From: Sphingobium sp. MI1205
GTDB taxonomy: Bacteria; Pseudomonadota; Alphaproteobacteria; Sphingomonadales; Sphingomonadaceae
Length of the DNA stretch: 64,000 nucleotides
Assembly (NCBI RefSeq): GCF_001563285.1
Contig: NZ_CP005190.1
Span: 1 to 64,000 of the forward strand
Direction: 5' to 3'
Part shown: piece after piece, positions 8,441-17,544 of the stretch
Numbering within the stretch: the stretch's first letter is position 1
Layout of the letters: each line of letters starts with the position of its first letter
Translations under genes and position numbers: made by a program
The notes under the pieces: model-generated
The model's database searches: none
What the model was told of the DNA's origin: nothing
The model's input: the letters and a program-made list of their open reading frames with translations, nothing else

Positions 8441-11400
8441 ATGATCGATCGCATCGTCACATTTTCCGTCGAGCGTCGCTGGTTCGTCCTGCTCATGACG
8501 CTCATCGCCGCGGCCATCGGAGGCTGGGCGCTTTCTCGCCTGCCGATCGACGCTGTTCCCGACATCACCAACAATCAGGTGCAGGTAAACATCAGCGCGC
8601 CGGCCCTTTCACCCGAGCTGGTCGAGAAGCAAATCGCCTTTCCGATCGAAACCGCGCTCGCCGGTGTTCCCGGTCTTGAATATACCCGCTCGCTTAGCCG
8701 CAACGGCTTTGCCCAGGTCACGGCCGTATTCACGGATTCGACCGACATCTACTTCGCCCGCCAGCAAGTGTCCGAGCGGCTGCGCGTCGCCGAGGAAAGC
8801 CTACCCGAAGGTGCGGTTCCAACCATGGGGCCGATCGCGACAGGCCTGGGCGAAGTCTATATGTGGACGGTCCATTTCATGCATCGGAAGGAGGACAAGC
8901 ACAAGCCGGGCGAGCCCGGCATGCAACCCGATGGCAGCTACATCACGCCGGAGGGCGACCGTCTCGTCAGCGAGGCCGATCAGGCGACCTATCTGCGCAC
9001 CACGCAGGATTGGATCGTCGCGCCGCTGCTCAAGAACACACCGGGCCTTGCCGGCGTCGACTCGATCGGCGGCTATGTGAAGCAGTTTCAGGTCATTCCC
9101 GATGTCCAGCGGCTTGCCGCCTTGGGGCTGAACCTGACCGACCTCGCCCGCGCACTTGAAGAGAATAATGTCGGCGTCGGTGCCGGCGTGGTCGATCGTG
9201 GTGGGGAGGGCCTGGCCGTCCGCTCCGATGCGCGCATCCGCAATGTCAGCGAGCTGGCCGGGACCGTCATCGCGACCCGCGAAGGCACGCCGATCCGGCT
9301 CGACCAGGTGGCGCAAGTGCGTCTCGGCCAAGCGATCCGCTACGGCTCCGCGTCTGAGAACGGCAAGGAGGTCGTGGTCGGGACCGCCATCATGCGGATC
9401 GGCGAGAACAGCCGCACGGTCGCCTCTGCGGTCGCGGAACGGATCGGCGAAATCAACGCCTCGCTGCCGACTGATGTGGTCATACAACCGGTGCTCGATC
9501 GCACTGCGCTGGTCAATTCAACGATCAAGACGGTGGCGAAGAATCTATCCGAAGGCGCGCTGCTCGTCATCGTCGTGCTGTTCGTCCTGCTCGGCAATTT
9601 CCGGGCGGCGCTGATCGCGGCGCTAGTCATTCCGATCACTATGGCCATGACCAGCTTCGGCATGTTGCAAGGCGGTGTCTCTGCCAATCTGATGAGCCTT
9701 GGCGCGTTGGACTTCGGTCTTATTGTCGATGGCGCGGTCATCATCGTTGAAAACGCGCTGCGGCGGATCGCCGAACGACAACATCACTATGGCCGCACGC
9801 TTGCGCTCGAGGAACGGCTGTCCGTCGTTGCTCAGGCCGCGCGCGAGATGATCCGCCCTTCCGTGTTCGGGCAGGCAATCATCATCCTCGTCTATGTGCC
9901 GCTGCTCACGCTCACAGGTGTTGAGGGCAAGACCTTCACGCCGATGGCGATGACAGTCATCATCGCACTCGTCTTCGCCTTCATCCTCTCACTGACCTTC
10001 GTGCCGGCCATGCTCGCCATCTGGCTGTCGAAGCCCGTCGAGGAAAAGGAAGGCCGGATCATGACGTGGCTCAAGCGCAAATATGAGCCGGGACTTGACC
10101 GCGCGATGAAGCGGCCGACGCTCACCATGGGCGTCGGTGTCGGCGCGTTTCTTGCCGCCATCCTCACCTTCTCGTTCCTAGGCCAGGAGTTTCTGCCCCA
10201 GCTCGACGAGGGCGATTTGACCGCCCAAGTGCTCCGCGTGCCGGGGACGTCAATCGATCAGAGTCAGGCGATGCAGTCGCGGATCGAGCGCGAGATCGGC
10301 AAGCTGCCCGAAGTGCGGTTCGTTTTCTCAAAAACGGGCACGGCGGAACTCGCCGCCGACCCCATGCCCCCTAACATTTCGGACACCTTCATCATCATGA
10401 AGCCACGCGACGAATGGCCGGACTCGGGGCTCAGCAAGACTGACTTGGTGGCGAAGGTCGAGAAGACGCTTGAAAGTCTACCGGGCGGTGCGTTCGAGAT
10501 CACCCAGCCCATTCAGATGCGCTTCAACGAGCTAATCGCCGGCGTGCGCGGCGACCTCGCGGTGAAGGTGTTCGGCGACGACACCGACGCCATGAATTCG
10601 ACAGCCAATGCCATTGCGGCCGTGTTGCGCAAGACGGAAGGCGCCGTTGACGTTCGGGTGGAGCAGACCGAGGGCCTGCCCATGCTCGACATTCAGCCGC
10701 GCCGCGACATCATGTCGAGGCTCGGTATCACCGCGCAGACTGTGCAGGACACGATCTCGGCTGCGATCGGTGGCCGAGATGCTGGTATGATCTTCGAGGG
10801 CGATCGGCGGTTCGCCGTCACCATCCGCCTGTCGGATGTGGCACGCGCCAATCTGCAAACGCTCGGTCAGGTCCCGGTACCGCTGCCGAACGGCGGGTTC
10901 GTGCCGCTTCAAAGCGTGGCCGACATCGGCGTCACCGATGGTCCCAACCAGATCAGCCGCGAGAACGGCAAGCGGCGTGTCGTGGTGCAGGCGAACGTGC
11001 GTGGCCGTGACGTAGCTGGCGTGGTTGCCGATGCGCAGGCCGCAATTGCGAGCGAGGTGCGTCTGCCTGCCGGGCAGTATCTCGATTGGGGCGGCCAGTT
11101 CGAGAACCTGCAATCAGCGACCGAGCGGCTGATGCTGGTGGTGCCGGGCTGTTTCGTGCTGATCATGCTCTTGCTTTACGGGGCACTCGGCAGCGTGCGC
11201 GACGCCGCGATCGTGTTCACCGGCGTGCCGCTGGCGCTGGTGGGGGGCGTGCTCGCCCTGTTCCTGCGAGGCATGCCCTTCTCGATCTCGGCGGCGGTCG
11301 GGTTCATCGCGTTGTCCGGCATCGCCGTCCTGAACGGGCTCGTCATGGTAACGTCGATCCAGGAACTGATGGCCCGAGGTATGGACCGATCGGAAGCAGC

Positions 11401-11677
11401 CTATGAAGGCGCGATGATGCGGTTACGCCCCGTGGTCATGACGGCACTGGTCGCGTCGCTCGGCTTCGTACCCATGGCGATCGCATCGGGTGCGGGCGCG
11501 GAAGTGCAAAAGCCACTGGCGACGGTTGTCATCGGGGGCCTCATCTCGGCGACCCTGCTGACCCTGTTCCTACTGCCGACGCTTTACGCCCGGTATGGGC
11601 GCAGGGAGATGGACATTCCAGCGCCCGACAAGCGGCCCGATGCACCGACGCCTGATCTCGCCGAGGCTCCGCTGTGA
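8441..11677 (+). CDS. czcA: CzcA-type heavy-metal RND efflux pump
   Basis: 1078-residue inner-membrane proton antiporter of the heavy-metal-efflux RND family. It has twelve expected transmembrane helices and two large periplasmic loops. The TM4 signature DFGLIVDGAVIIVEN matches the HME1 (Zn/Co/Cd) type and differs from the Cu/Ag type of the second pump in this window ([15 protein letters not shown]). N-terminus MIDRIVTFSVERRWFV is typical. The ATG at 8441 was taken rather than the upstream TTG at 8435, which lies inside the end of czcB. Length is normal and no break is visible. Substrate by class: divalent Zn, Cd and/or Co. Confidence 0.9.
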   Translation: MIDRIVTFSVERRWFVLLMTLIAAAIGGWALSRLPIDAVPDITNNQVQVNISAPALSPELVEKQIAFPIETALAGVPGLEYTRSLSRNGFAQVTAVFTDSTDIYFARQQVSERLRVAEESLPEGAVPTMGPIATGLGEVYMWTVHFMHRKEDKHKPGEPGMQPDGSYITPEGDRLVSEADQATYLRTTQDWIVAPLLKNTPGLAGVDSIGGYVKQFQVIPDVQRLAALGLNLTDLARALEENNVGVGAGVVDRGGEGLAVRSDARIRNVSELAGTVIATREGTPIRLDQVAQVRLGQAIRYGSASENGKEVVVGTAIMRIGENSRTVASAVAERIGEINASLPTDVVIQPVLDRTALVNSTIKTVAKNLSEGALLVIVVLFVLLGNFRAALIAALVIPITMAMTSFGMLQGGVSANLMSLGALDFGLIVDGAVIIVENALRRIAERQHHYGRTLALEERLSVVAQAAREMIRPSVFGQAIIILVYVPLLTLTGVEGKTFTPMAMTVIIALVFAFILSLTFVPAMLAIWLSKPVEEKEGRIMTWLKRKYEPGLDRAMKRPTLTMGVGVGAFLAAILTFSFLGQEFLPQLDEGDLTAQVLRVPGTSIDQSQAMQSRIEREIGKLPEVRFVFSKTGTAELAADPMPPNISDTFIIMKPRDEWPDSGLSKTDLVAKVEKTLESLPGGAFEITQPIQMRFNELIAGVRGDLAVKVFGDDTDAMNSTANAIAAVLRKTEGAVDVRVEQTEGLPMLDIQPRRDIMSRLGITAQTVQDTISAAIGGRDAGMIFEGDRRFAVTIRLSDVARANLQTLGQVPVPLPNGGFVPLQSVADIGVTDGPNQISRENGKRRVVVQANVRGRDVAGVVADAQAAIASEVRLPAGQYLDWGGQFENLQSATERLMLVVPGCFVLIMLLLYGALGSVRDAAIVFTGVPLALVGGVLALFLRGMPFSISAAVGFIALSGIAVLNGLVMVTSIQELMARGMDRSEAAYEGAMMRLRPVVMTALVASLGFVPMAIASGAGAEVQKPLATVVIGGLISATLLTLFLLPTLYARYGRREMDIPAPDKRPDAPTPDLAEAPL

Positions 11678-11780
11678 GCCTCGGCGGCCGTCGCATCCCC
11701 ACAATGGGGATGCACGGTGTTCAGCGGCGGGCGGCTTTGCCGTCCGCCGCACTGGACACCAGCGGAAGGTCTATCCGGGC

Positions 11781-12278
11781 ATGAAGGAAACAACCTCTTT
11801 CGCGCTGACCATCACCCCGATCCGGGCTTGGACCCATATCGTGGACCTACCCACGTTCGCGCTGTGGCATCCAAGTTATCGCTTTCGAGGAATCGCCGCG
11901 CCGGATGCCGACGTCAGCCTTACTTTCTCCCTGCTCAAGGGAGAGCTGCCGCTGACAGCCGAAGCTAAGATCATTGCCTACGAACGGGCTCACCGGCTCG
12001 CCTGGCAGACCGGCTTTGGTGGGATATTTGCCCTTCGCGAGGAATATGCATTCGCCGGAGCCGGCGCGCAGACACAGGTGCGCCATACGATCGCTGTGGA
12101 AGGGGTGCTTAGCCCGCTTGGCTATTTGGCGCGGCGCGGCCTGCGCAAAACCATGCAGGCTCAAGATGCGGCATTAATCCGCTATCTCACCAAGGAGGTG
12201 CGCGGCAACGGCCTCAGCGTGAATCGCCATCGCCGCCTGTTTCGCAAGACGCAGCTCGCGCGAAAGACGACCCAATGA
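11781..12278 (+). CDS. SRPBCC-family small protein
   Basis: 165-residue soluble protein with the look of a START/SRPBCC ligand-binding fold: an N-terminal ITPIRAWTHIVDLPTFALWHP segment, beta-rich middle (VSLTFSLLKGELPLTAEAKI) and a C-terminal amphipathic helix (residues about 120-145). The ATG at 11781 is preceded by GGAAGG; the frame is open upstream to 11595, but that part overlaps the end of czcA. It ends 4 bp into the next CDF gene (ATGA overlap), so it belongs to the metal operon. Its ligand and role in metal resistance are unknown. Confidence 0.65.
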   Translation: MKETTSFALTITPIRAWTHIVDLPTFALWHPSYRFRGIAAPDADVSLTFSLLKGELPLTAEAKIIAYERAHRLAWQTGFGGIFALREEYAFAGAGAQTQVRHTIAVEGVLSPLGYLARRGLRKTMQAQDAALIRYLTKEVRGNGLSVNRHRRLFRKTQLARKTTQ

Positions 12279-12883
12279 CTGACTTTGCTTCCTCGATCAC
12301 GGACGCGGAGCGCCGCACGCTCTGGATTGTGCTGGTCCTCAACGCGGCGATCGCGCTTGCCTTTCTAATCGCCGGCGTCAGCGGCGATTCCAGCGCGCTG
12401 CTCGCCAATGGCCTCGACAACCTGTCGGACGCCGCCGTCTATGCGCTGAGCCTGATCGCGCTCAGCCGGGGCACGAAATGGAAGACCCGCGCCGCAGGTG
12501 TGTCGGGCGTCATGCTCCTGATCTTCGCCGGCGGCATCCTGCTCGATGTGGGGCGGCGATACCTTCAGGGAAGCGAGCCGATCGGCGGCACCATGATGGC
12601 GATGTCGGCGGTCGCGGCAGTCGTGAACTATATCTGCCTCCGGCTGCTGCAACGGCTGCGCAAGCCCGACGTCAATCTGCGCGCGGCGACCACATTCAGC
12701 TTCAACGATTTCATCTCGAACGGCGGGATTCTGGTCGCCGGACTACTCGTTTGGTGGCTGGGTTCCAACTGGCCCGATCTGCTGGTTGGCTTCCTCACCG
12801 CGATTATCGCCGTGAAGGGCGGCATCGAGATCCTGCGCGACACGCGAAAGGAAGCGCGTCAGGCCAAGGAAGAAACCCGATGA
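12275..12883 (+). CDS. Cation diffusion facilitator (CDF)-like transporter
   Basis: 202-residue integral membrane protein with about six helices and no cytoplasmic C-terminal domain, so it is short compared with CzcD-type CDF proteins (about 300). The metal-site helices carry the acidic residues in NGLDNLSD (helix 2) and SFNDFISNGG (helix 5), where classical CDFs have H/DxxxD pairs. Likely role: antiport of divalent cations out of the cytoplasm. It overlaps the SRPBCC gene and is followed after 82 bp by the P-type ATPase gene, so it is probably in the same unit. Confidence 0.8.
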   Translation: MTDFASSITDAERRTLWIVLVLNAAIALAFLIAGVSGDSSALLANGLDNLSDAAVYALSLIALSRGTKWKTRAAGVSGVMLLIFAGGILLDVGRRYLQGSEPIGGTMMAMSAVAAVVNYICLRLLQRLRKPDVNLRAATTFSFNDFISNGGILVAGLLVWWLGSNWPDLLVGFLTAIIAVKGGIEILRDTRKEARQAKEETR

Positions 12884-12965
12884 GCGCCAAAGTTATCGGT
12901 GGCCGCACAAAAATGGCGGGCCTCTTCGCTTCACCACAAAATCGCGCTCCGCGAAGGAGAACATC

Positions 12966-15467
12966 ATGATCGAAAAACTTCGGCTCGATATTCCTGTCCT
13001 CCTCCCCGACGTTACGAACGCAGCCGACGCCTGTGTCAAAAGGCTCGTCGGCTCGTTGGAAGGACGTCCCGGTGTCGAACAGGCCCATGTGGTAGCGCCC
13101 GAAGCGGACGCTCCCGCAATGCTCTGCATCCACTTTGATCCCGAAGTGGTGTCGCTCTCGCGCATCCGTGAGCTAGCGCACGCTTCGGGCGCAGAAATTG
13201 GTGATCGCTTCGGACATGCGATCTGGCAGGTCGACGGCATGACCCATCAACGCCGCGCTCGCACGCTGGGCGATCGGCTGCGCGGCCTCCCCGGCGTCCT
13301 TGAGGCAGAGGCCAATGTGTCGGGTCTGGTGCGGGTGGAGTTCGATCGGTCGGCAACATCGCAAGAGTCGATTTTGAAGGCGCTGCGCGACGCTGGCGCT
13401 CGACCGACCTACGAGAAGGCTGCCAAGCTCGTGTCGACCGCGCCAGAGCGCGATTATGCAAAGGATCATGACCATCCTCCGGGGAAAAAGCATGACCATG
13501 ATCACGGTCATGGCGGTCTGCTCGGGCCGAATACTGAACTGATCTTCGCGCTCGCCTGCGGCGCGGCGCTGGGCATCGGCTTTGCACTCGAAAAGCTGGT
13601 CGCCGGCGCACCAGACTGGCTGCCGTTCGTGCTCTACGTTGCCGCCTACGCGTTTGGCGGTTTCTACACGCTGCGCGAGGCGATCGAAAGCCTTCGCCTG
13701 AAACGATTCGAGATCGACACGCTGATGCTGGTGGCCGCCGCCGGTGCGGCGGCGCTGGGGGCATGGGCGGAAGGGGCGCTGCTGCTGTTCCTGTTCAGCC
13801 TTGGCCATGCGCTCGAACATTATGCCATGGGCCGCGCCAAGCGCGCGATCGAAGCGCTGGCGGAGCTGGCGCCGCGCACCGCGATGGTGCGGCGTCCCGA
13901 CGGCGCCACGAGCGAGGTTCCAGTCGAGAACCTGAAGCTTGGCGATATTGTCATCGTGAAGCCCGATGAGCGGGTCGCCGCCGACGGCTTCATCGTTAAG
14001 GGCATAACCGCGATCAACCAGGCCCCCGTCACCGGCGAGAGCATGCCGGTCGATAAACGCCCCGTACAAGACGATGCGGCCGCCCGCCAAAATCCCGATA
14101 GCGTGGACGCGGCAAGCCGCGTTTTCGTCGGCACTATCAATGGCAGCGGGCTTGTTGAAATCGAAGTCACCCGCCTGTCCAACGAAAGCACACTTGCCAA
14201 GGTGGTGAAGCTGGTCAGCGAAGCCGAAACTCAGAAATCGCCGACACAACGCTTCACTGACCGTTTCGAGCGCTTCTTCGTGCCGGCGGTGCTGGTGCTC
14301 GCCTTTGTGTTGCTGTTCGCTTGGGTAGTGGTGGACGAACCTTTCCGCGACAGCTTCTACCGCGCCATGGCGGTGCTGGTAGCGGCGAGCCCCTGCGCGC
14401 TCGCCATCGCGACACCCAGCGCCGTTCTATCGGGGGTCGCACGCGCTGCGCGTGGCGGTGTCCTCATCAAGGGGGGCGCACCGCTCGAACTGCTCGGCTC
14501 GCTGGACGCGATCGCGTTTGATAAGACCGGCACGCTCACCAAGGGCGAGCCCCGGATACAAGAGATCATCACCGCCCCAGGGGTGACCAAGGAAGACCTC
14601 ATGGCGGTCGCCGTAGCTGTCGAGAGCCTGAGCGATCATCCTCTCGCGCAGGCGATCGCGCGCGACGGCCGCGAGCATATTGGCGATAAGCCGATACCGC
14701 AGGCCGACAACCTCAAGAGCCTGACAGGTCGCGGCGTTTCGGCTCTCGTCGGCCAGGAGGAAGTCCTGATCGGCAAGGCGGAGATGTTCGGCGCCGACGG
14801 CATCGCGCCGCTGTCGGCCGAAATGACGGCCGCGATCGAGAGGCTCCGCGAAGGCGGGCAAACGAGCATGGTCGTGCGCCGCGACGACAAGGACATCGGC
14901 GCGATCGGCCTGCTCGACACGCCGCGCGAAGCGGCACGGACAGCGCTCGATGAGCTGCGCGCGATCGGCATCAAGCGAATGATTATGATTTCCGGTGATC
15001 ACCAGCGCGCAGCCGATGCGATCGCCAGAAAAGTCGGAATTGATGAGGCATGGGGTGATCTTATGCCTGAAGACAAGGTAGACGCGATCAAGAAACTCCG
15101 TGCCGAAACCAAGGTCGCCATGGTGGGCGACGGTGTCAACGACGCACCTGCCATGGCGACGGCGACGGTCGGTATCGCCATGGGTGCTGCCGGGTCGGAC
15201 GTCGCATTGGAAACGGCTGACGTTGCCCTTATGGCGGATGATCTTTCTCATTTGCCTTTCGCTGTCGGGCTCAGCCGGCGCACACGCTGGGTCATCCGTC
15301 AAAACGTCTTTGTGAGCCTTGGCGTGGTCGCCTTCCTCGTCCCCGCGACTATCTTCGGACTTGGCATTGGTCCCGCGGTCGCGATGCACGAGGGTTCGAC
15401 ATTGCTCGTCGTGTTCAATGCCCTCCGGCTGCTTGCCTACCGCGACCGCGCAGACGCGATCTCGTAG
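12966..15467 (+). CDS. P1B-4-type heavy-metal P-type ATPase
   Basis: 833-residue ATP-driven metal exporter. The membrane metal site is SPC (residues about 475-477, AASPCALAIATP) rather than CPC, and the last helix region has HEGST (His808). SPC plus HEG(G/S)T defines subgroup P1B-4 (Co, Fe, Zn or Ni exporters such as CoaT, CtpD or PfeT). Catalytic Asp519 is in DKTGT, the ATP site has SDHPLAQA, and the hinge GDGVND starts near 721. Unusually for this subgroup it keeps an N-terminal region of about 190 residues with two HMA-like halves and a His-rich linker (DHDHGHGG). SD GAAGGAG precedes the ATG. Confidence 0.88.
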   Translation: MIEKLRLDIPVLLPDVTNAADACVKRLVGSLEGRPGVEQAHVVAPEADAPAMLCIHFDPEVVSLSRIRELAHASGAEIGDRFGHAIWQVDGMTHQRRARTLGDRLRGLPGVLEAEANVSGLVRVEFDRSATSQESILKALRDAGARPTYEKAAKLVSTAPERDYAKDHDHPPGKKHDHDHGHGGLLGPNTELIFALACGAALGIGFALEKLVAGAPDWLPFVLYVAAYAFGGFYTLREAIESLRLKRFEIDTLMLVAAAGAAALGAWAEGALLLFLFSLGHALEHYAMGRAKRAIEALAELAPRTAMVRRPDGATSEVPVENLKLGDIVIVKPDERVAADGFIVKGITAINQAPVTGESMPVDKRPVQDDAAARQNPDSVDAASRVFVGTINGSGLVEIEVTRLSNESTLAKVVKLVSEAETQKSPTQRFTDRFERFFVPAVLVLAFVLLFAWVVVDEPFRDSFYRAMAVLVAASPCALAIATPSAVLSGVARAARGGVLIKGGAPLELLGSLDAIAFDKTGTLTKGEPRIQEIITAPGVTKEDLMAVAVAVESLSDHPLAQAIARDGREHIGDKPIPQADNLKSLTGRGVSALVGQEEVLIGKAEMFGADGIAPLSAEMTAAIERLREGGQTSMVVRRDDKDIGAIGLLDTPREAARTALDELRAIGIKRMIMISGDHQRAADAIARKVGIDEAWGDLMPEDKVDAIKKLRAETKVAMVGDGVNDAPAMATATVGIAMGAAGSDVALETADVALMADDLSHLPFAVGLSRRTRWVIRQNVFVSLGVVAFLVPATIFGLGIGPAVAMHEGSTLLVVFNALRLLAYRDRADAIS

Positions 15468-15574
15468 GCTAGATGGAGGTTGTTGACCGGATACAGCAAT
15501 TTCCTGATAGTGATGGGAGCGGCGCGACACTGTCGGCCGATCCGCGGACCGGCTTCAACAGCCAAGCAACATAT

Positions 15575-15600
15575 GGCTGAGGGAAGATCTATCCTCAGCC
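15575..15600. terminator. Hairpin between convergent genes
   Basis: A perfect 8-bp stem GGCTGAGG / CCTCAGCC with a 10-base loop lies between the ATPase gene (plus strand, ends 15467) and the CDF gene (minus strand, ends 15713). There is no strong T run, so it is a possible bidirectional terminator only. Confidence 0.4.
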
Positions 15601-15712
15601 GGCTACCGCCCAGGGTTCTTTCTTAGACCAAGCGCGACGCCAAGTTTATTGGCGGCGTGGTCGGGGTCGTCGCAGTGCCGCGACTGAAGGAAACTGAATG
15701 CGGCGCGTAAGA

Positions 15713-16372
15713 TCAGATCGACTGCTCGGCGGTTGGCATCGAATTTCCGATTGATGGCTTCGAGCTTCGCAGTTCCAGGCTCGCCTGACGGATGATTTGC
15801 GCACCCCCCCATAATCCCAAGGTCGCCATGATCCCTGCGACGATGATATCGGGAAATGCCGATCCCGTACCAAAAACGCCTAGCGCCGCGAACAGTACGG
15901 CGACATTGCCGATGGCATCATTGCGCGAACAAATCCAGACCGAGCGCATGTTCGCATCTCCGCTGCGGAAGCGATACAGCATGAGGGCGACGCCGCCGTT
16001 GGCCAGAAGAGCAACGAAACCGACGATACCCATCACCTCGGCATGAGGCACGGTGCCCTGTGAGACGGCCCAAAGCGCGCTCAGCAACACGTACAATCCA
16101 AAGCCGAAGATCGTCGCGCCTTTGACCAGCGCGGCACGGGCTCGCCAGCCAAGCGCGAGCCCGGCCACGCCAAGGCTGATCGCATAGTTCGCGGCATCGC
16201 CGAGGAAGTCGAGCGCATCTGCCTGCAACGCCTTGGAGCCCCCCAATATGCCGGCGGCCAGTTCTGCTGCGAACATCAGAGCATTGACGGCGAGCGCGAT
16301 CCACAGCGCGCGCCGCCAGGCGGGGCTGTTTGTGGGGCCGCCTTTGTCAGCTGCGCAGCTGGAACATGCCAT
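15713..16372 (-). CDS. CDF-like cation transporter with N-terminal CxxC
   Basis: 219-residue six-helix CDF-type transporter without a long cytoplasmic tail. The N-terminus MACSSCAADKGG has a CSSC metal-binding pair. Helix 2 carries ADALDFLGDAANY and helix 5 SRNDAIGNVAV, the presumed metal-coordinating acidic positions. Start at 16372 was chosen so that the gene lies downstream of the MerR-type promoter at 16405-16436. A longer in-frame start at 16414 would put the operator inside the coding region. It is divergent from the cadR-like gene and resembles the CDF gene at 16909. Likely exports Cd, Zn or Pb. Confidence 0.8.
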   Translation of the reverse strand: MACSSCAADKGGPTNSPAWRRALWIALAVNALMFAAELAAGILGGSKALQADALDFLGDAANYAISLGVAGLALGWRARAALVKGATIFGFGLYVLLSALWAVSQGTVPHAEVMGIVGFVALLANGGVALMLYRFRSGDANMRSVWICSRNDAIGNVAVLFAALGVFGTGSAFPDIIVAGIMATLGLWGGAQIIRQASLELRSSKPSIGNSMPTAEQSI

Positions 16373-16404
16373 CGGTCGGGCTCTCGCATTCTTAGGACGG
16401 CCCT

Positions 16405-16436
16405 CTATATGCACCCTATAGCAACTACAGGGTCAA
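16405..16436 (-). promoter_or_regulatory. CadR-type MerR promoter/operator for the divergent CDF gene
   Basis: The dyad ACCCTATAG-CAA-CTACAGGGT (16413-16433) matches the MerR-family operator class used by CadR, PbrR and ZntR. On the minus strand the -35 is TTGACC (16436-16431) and the -10 ATATAG (16410-16405), separated by 20 bp, the long spacer that MerR proteins need to activate. It lies between the CDF gene (minus) and the regulator gene (plus). Confidence 0.85.
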
Positions 16437-16447
16437 GAGGATTTCTG

Positions 16448-16852
16448 ATGCAGATTGGTGAACTGGCCCGAACTACCGCGACGAAGGTCGAGACTATCCG
16501 CTTCTATGAAAAAATCGGGCTTCTTCCGGAGCCGGGCCGTACCTCTGGAAATTACCGCGACTATGGAGCGGCGCACCTCGCACGGCTTTCCTTCATTCGA
16601 AGGGCCCGCGACCTCGGATTCACGCTGGACCAGGTGCGCGAGCTGCTCACTTTGTCCGACGATCGTAGTCGGTCGTGTAGCGCAGTCGACACGGTTGCCC
16701 GGGCCCACCTTGCGCAGATCGACCAAAAGATCGCCGATCTTCGTGCGCTACGCCGGGAGCTCGACGAATTGATCGGCCAATGCAGCCAGGGTGCGATTTC
16801 CGATTGCCGGATTATCGAAGCGCTCGGTCCTTCGGCCCAGAACGGGCATTGA
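16448..16852 (+). CDS. cadR: MerR-family Cd/Pb/Zn regulator, CadR/PbrR-like
   Basis: 134-residue MerR-family activator. It has an N-terminal winged helix (IGELARTTATKVETIRFYE), a coiled dimerisation helix, and metal ligands Cys77, Cys112 and Cys119, the three cysteines at exactly the positions used by CadR and PbrR for divalent metals. The ATG at 16448 (MQIGEL) is the family start; the frame's extra 13 residues upstream lie over the operator. It is flanked by its two operators (16413-16433 and 16852-16872), and a third copy precedes the FTR1 gene at 20723. Confidence 0.88.
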   Translation: MQIGELARTTATKVETIRFYEKIGLLPEPGRTSGNYRDYGAAHLARLSFIRRARDLGFTLDQVRELLTLSDDRSRSCSAVDTVARAHLAQIDQKIADLRALRRELDELIGQCSQGAISDCRIIEALGPSAQNGH

Positions 16853-16880
16853 CCCTGTAGTAACTAGAGGGTGCAGACTT
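16849..16880 (+). promoter_or_regulatory. Second CadR-type MerR promoter, upstream of CDF gene 16909
   Basis: The dyad ACCCTGTAG-TAA-CTAGAGGGT (16852-16872) overlaps the stop codon of the cadR-like gene. The -35 TTGACC is at 16849-16854; the -10 is CAGACT (19-bp spacer) or AGACTT (20-bp spacer). It drives the CDF gene at 16909 and probably the following methyltransferase and MAPEG genes. Confidence 0.85.
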
Positions 16881-16908
16881 CCGCAACGACTCGCTGCGGA
16901 GATGATCG

Positions 16909-17544
16909 ATGAGCGACTGTGGATGCGAAGCCGATACCGCCCGCGCCGAAACGGATCCCGGCTACAAGCGGGCCTTGTGGATTGTCGTAATCCTCAATCT
17001 CGGGTTTGGGGTCTGCGAGCTTGCGGGCGGCTTTGTCGCAGGCTCCCAGGCTCTCAAGGCGGACTCGCTGGATTTCATCGGCGATGGATCGATCACCTTG
17101 GTGGGCCTCATCGCGCTTTCATGGTCTGCGGTGGCGCGAACTCGAACCGCGCTCGTCCAGGGCCTGTTCCTTGCCGCTCTTGGGCTTGGCGTCATTGCCT
17201 CGGCGCTCTGGCGCATCTTCAACGCGGTGCCGCCTGAGGCGGACCTGATGGGGGGCCTTGGTATCATTGCCCTCATAGTCAATGTGTCGGCCGCGCTGAT
17301 CCTCGCCCGCTTCCGCGATCAGGGTGATGCTACGTCGCGCGCTATCTGGCTGTTCTCACGCAATGACGCTCTGGCCAACGTCGCAGTAATCGGCGCAGCA
17401 GCACTGGTTGCCTGGACAGGGCAGGCATGGCCCGACCTGCTGGTCGCTGGGGTCATCGCCTTGCTGTTCCTGCACTCGGCCTATGACATCATCCGTGATG
17501 CCCGCAAGGAGCTGACCGAGCACGGTCAGCGAGCTGTGCAGTGA
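16909..17544 (+). CDS. CDF-like cation transporter with N-terminal CxC
   Basis: 211-residue six-helix membrane protein of the same short CDF type as 15713-16372, with which it shares ALKADSLDFIGDGSITL in helix 2 and FSRNDALANVAVIGAAAL in helix 5. The N-terminus MSDCGCEADTA provides a CGC metal-binding pair. It has its own MerR-type promoter 30-60 bp upstream. Its stop overlaps the GTG start of the methyltransferase gene (GTGA). Expected role: export of Cd, Zn or Pb. Confidence 0.82.
   Translation: MSDCGCEADTARAETDPGYKRALWIVVILNLGFGVCELAGGFVAGSQALKADSLDFIGDGSITLVGLIALSWSAVARTRTALVQGLFLAALGLGVIASALWRIFNAVPPEADLMGGLGIIALIVNVSAALILARFRDQGDATSRAIWLFSRNDALANVAVIGAAALVAWTGQAWPDLLVAGVIALLFLHSAYDIIRDARKELTEHGQRAVQ

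Noticed and set aside
12880-12969. 29-codon frame between the CDF and P1B-4 ATPase genes
   Set aside because: The ATG overlaps the CDF stop, but there is no recognisable leader-peptide structure or hairpin; chance is more likely.
15603-15812. 69-codon minus-strand frame overlapping the end of the CDF gene
   Set aside because: The part outside the CDF gene (DDPDHAANKLGVAL) looks faintly protein-like, but most of the frame is a shadow of the CDF gene and there is no start signal.
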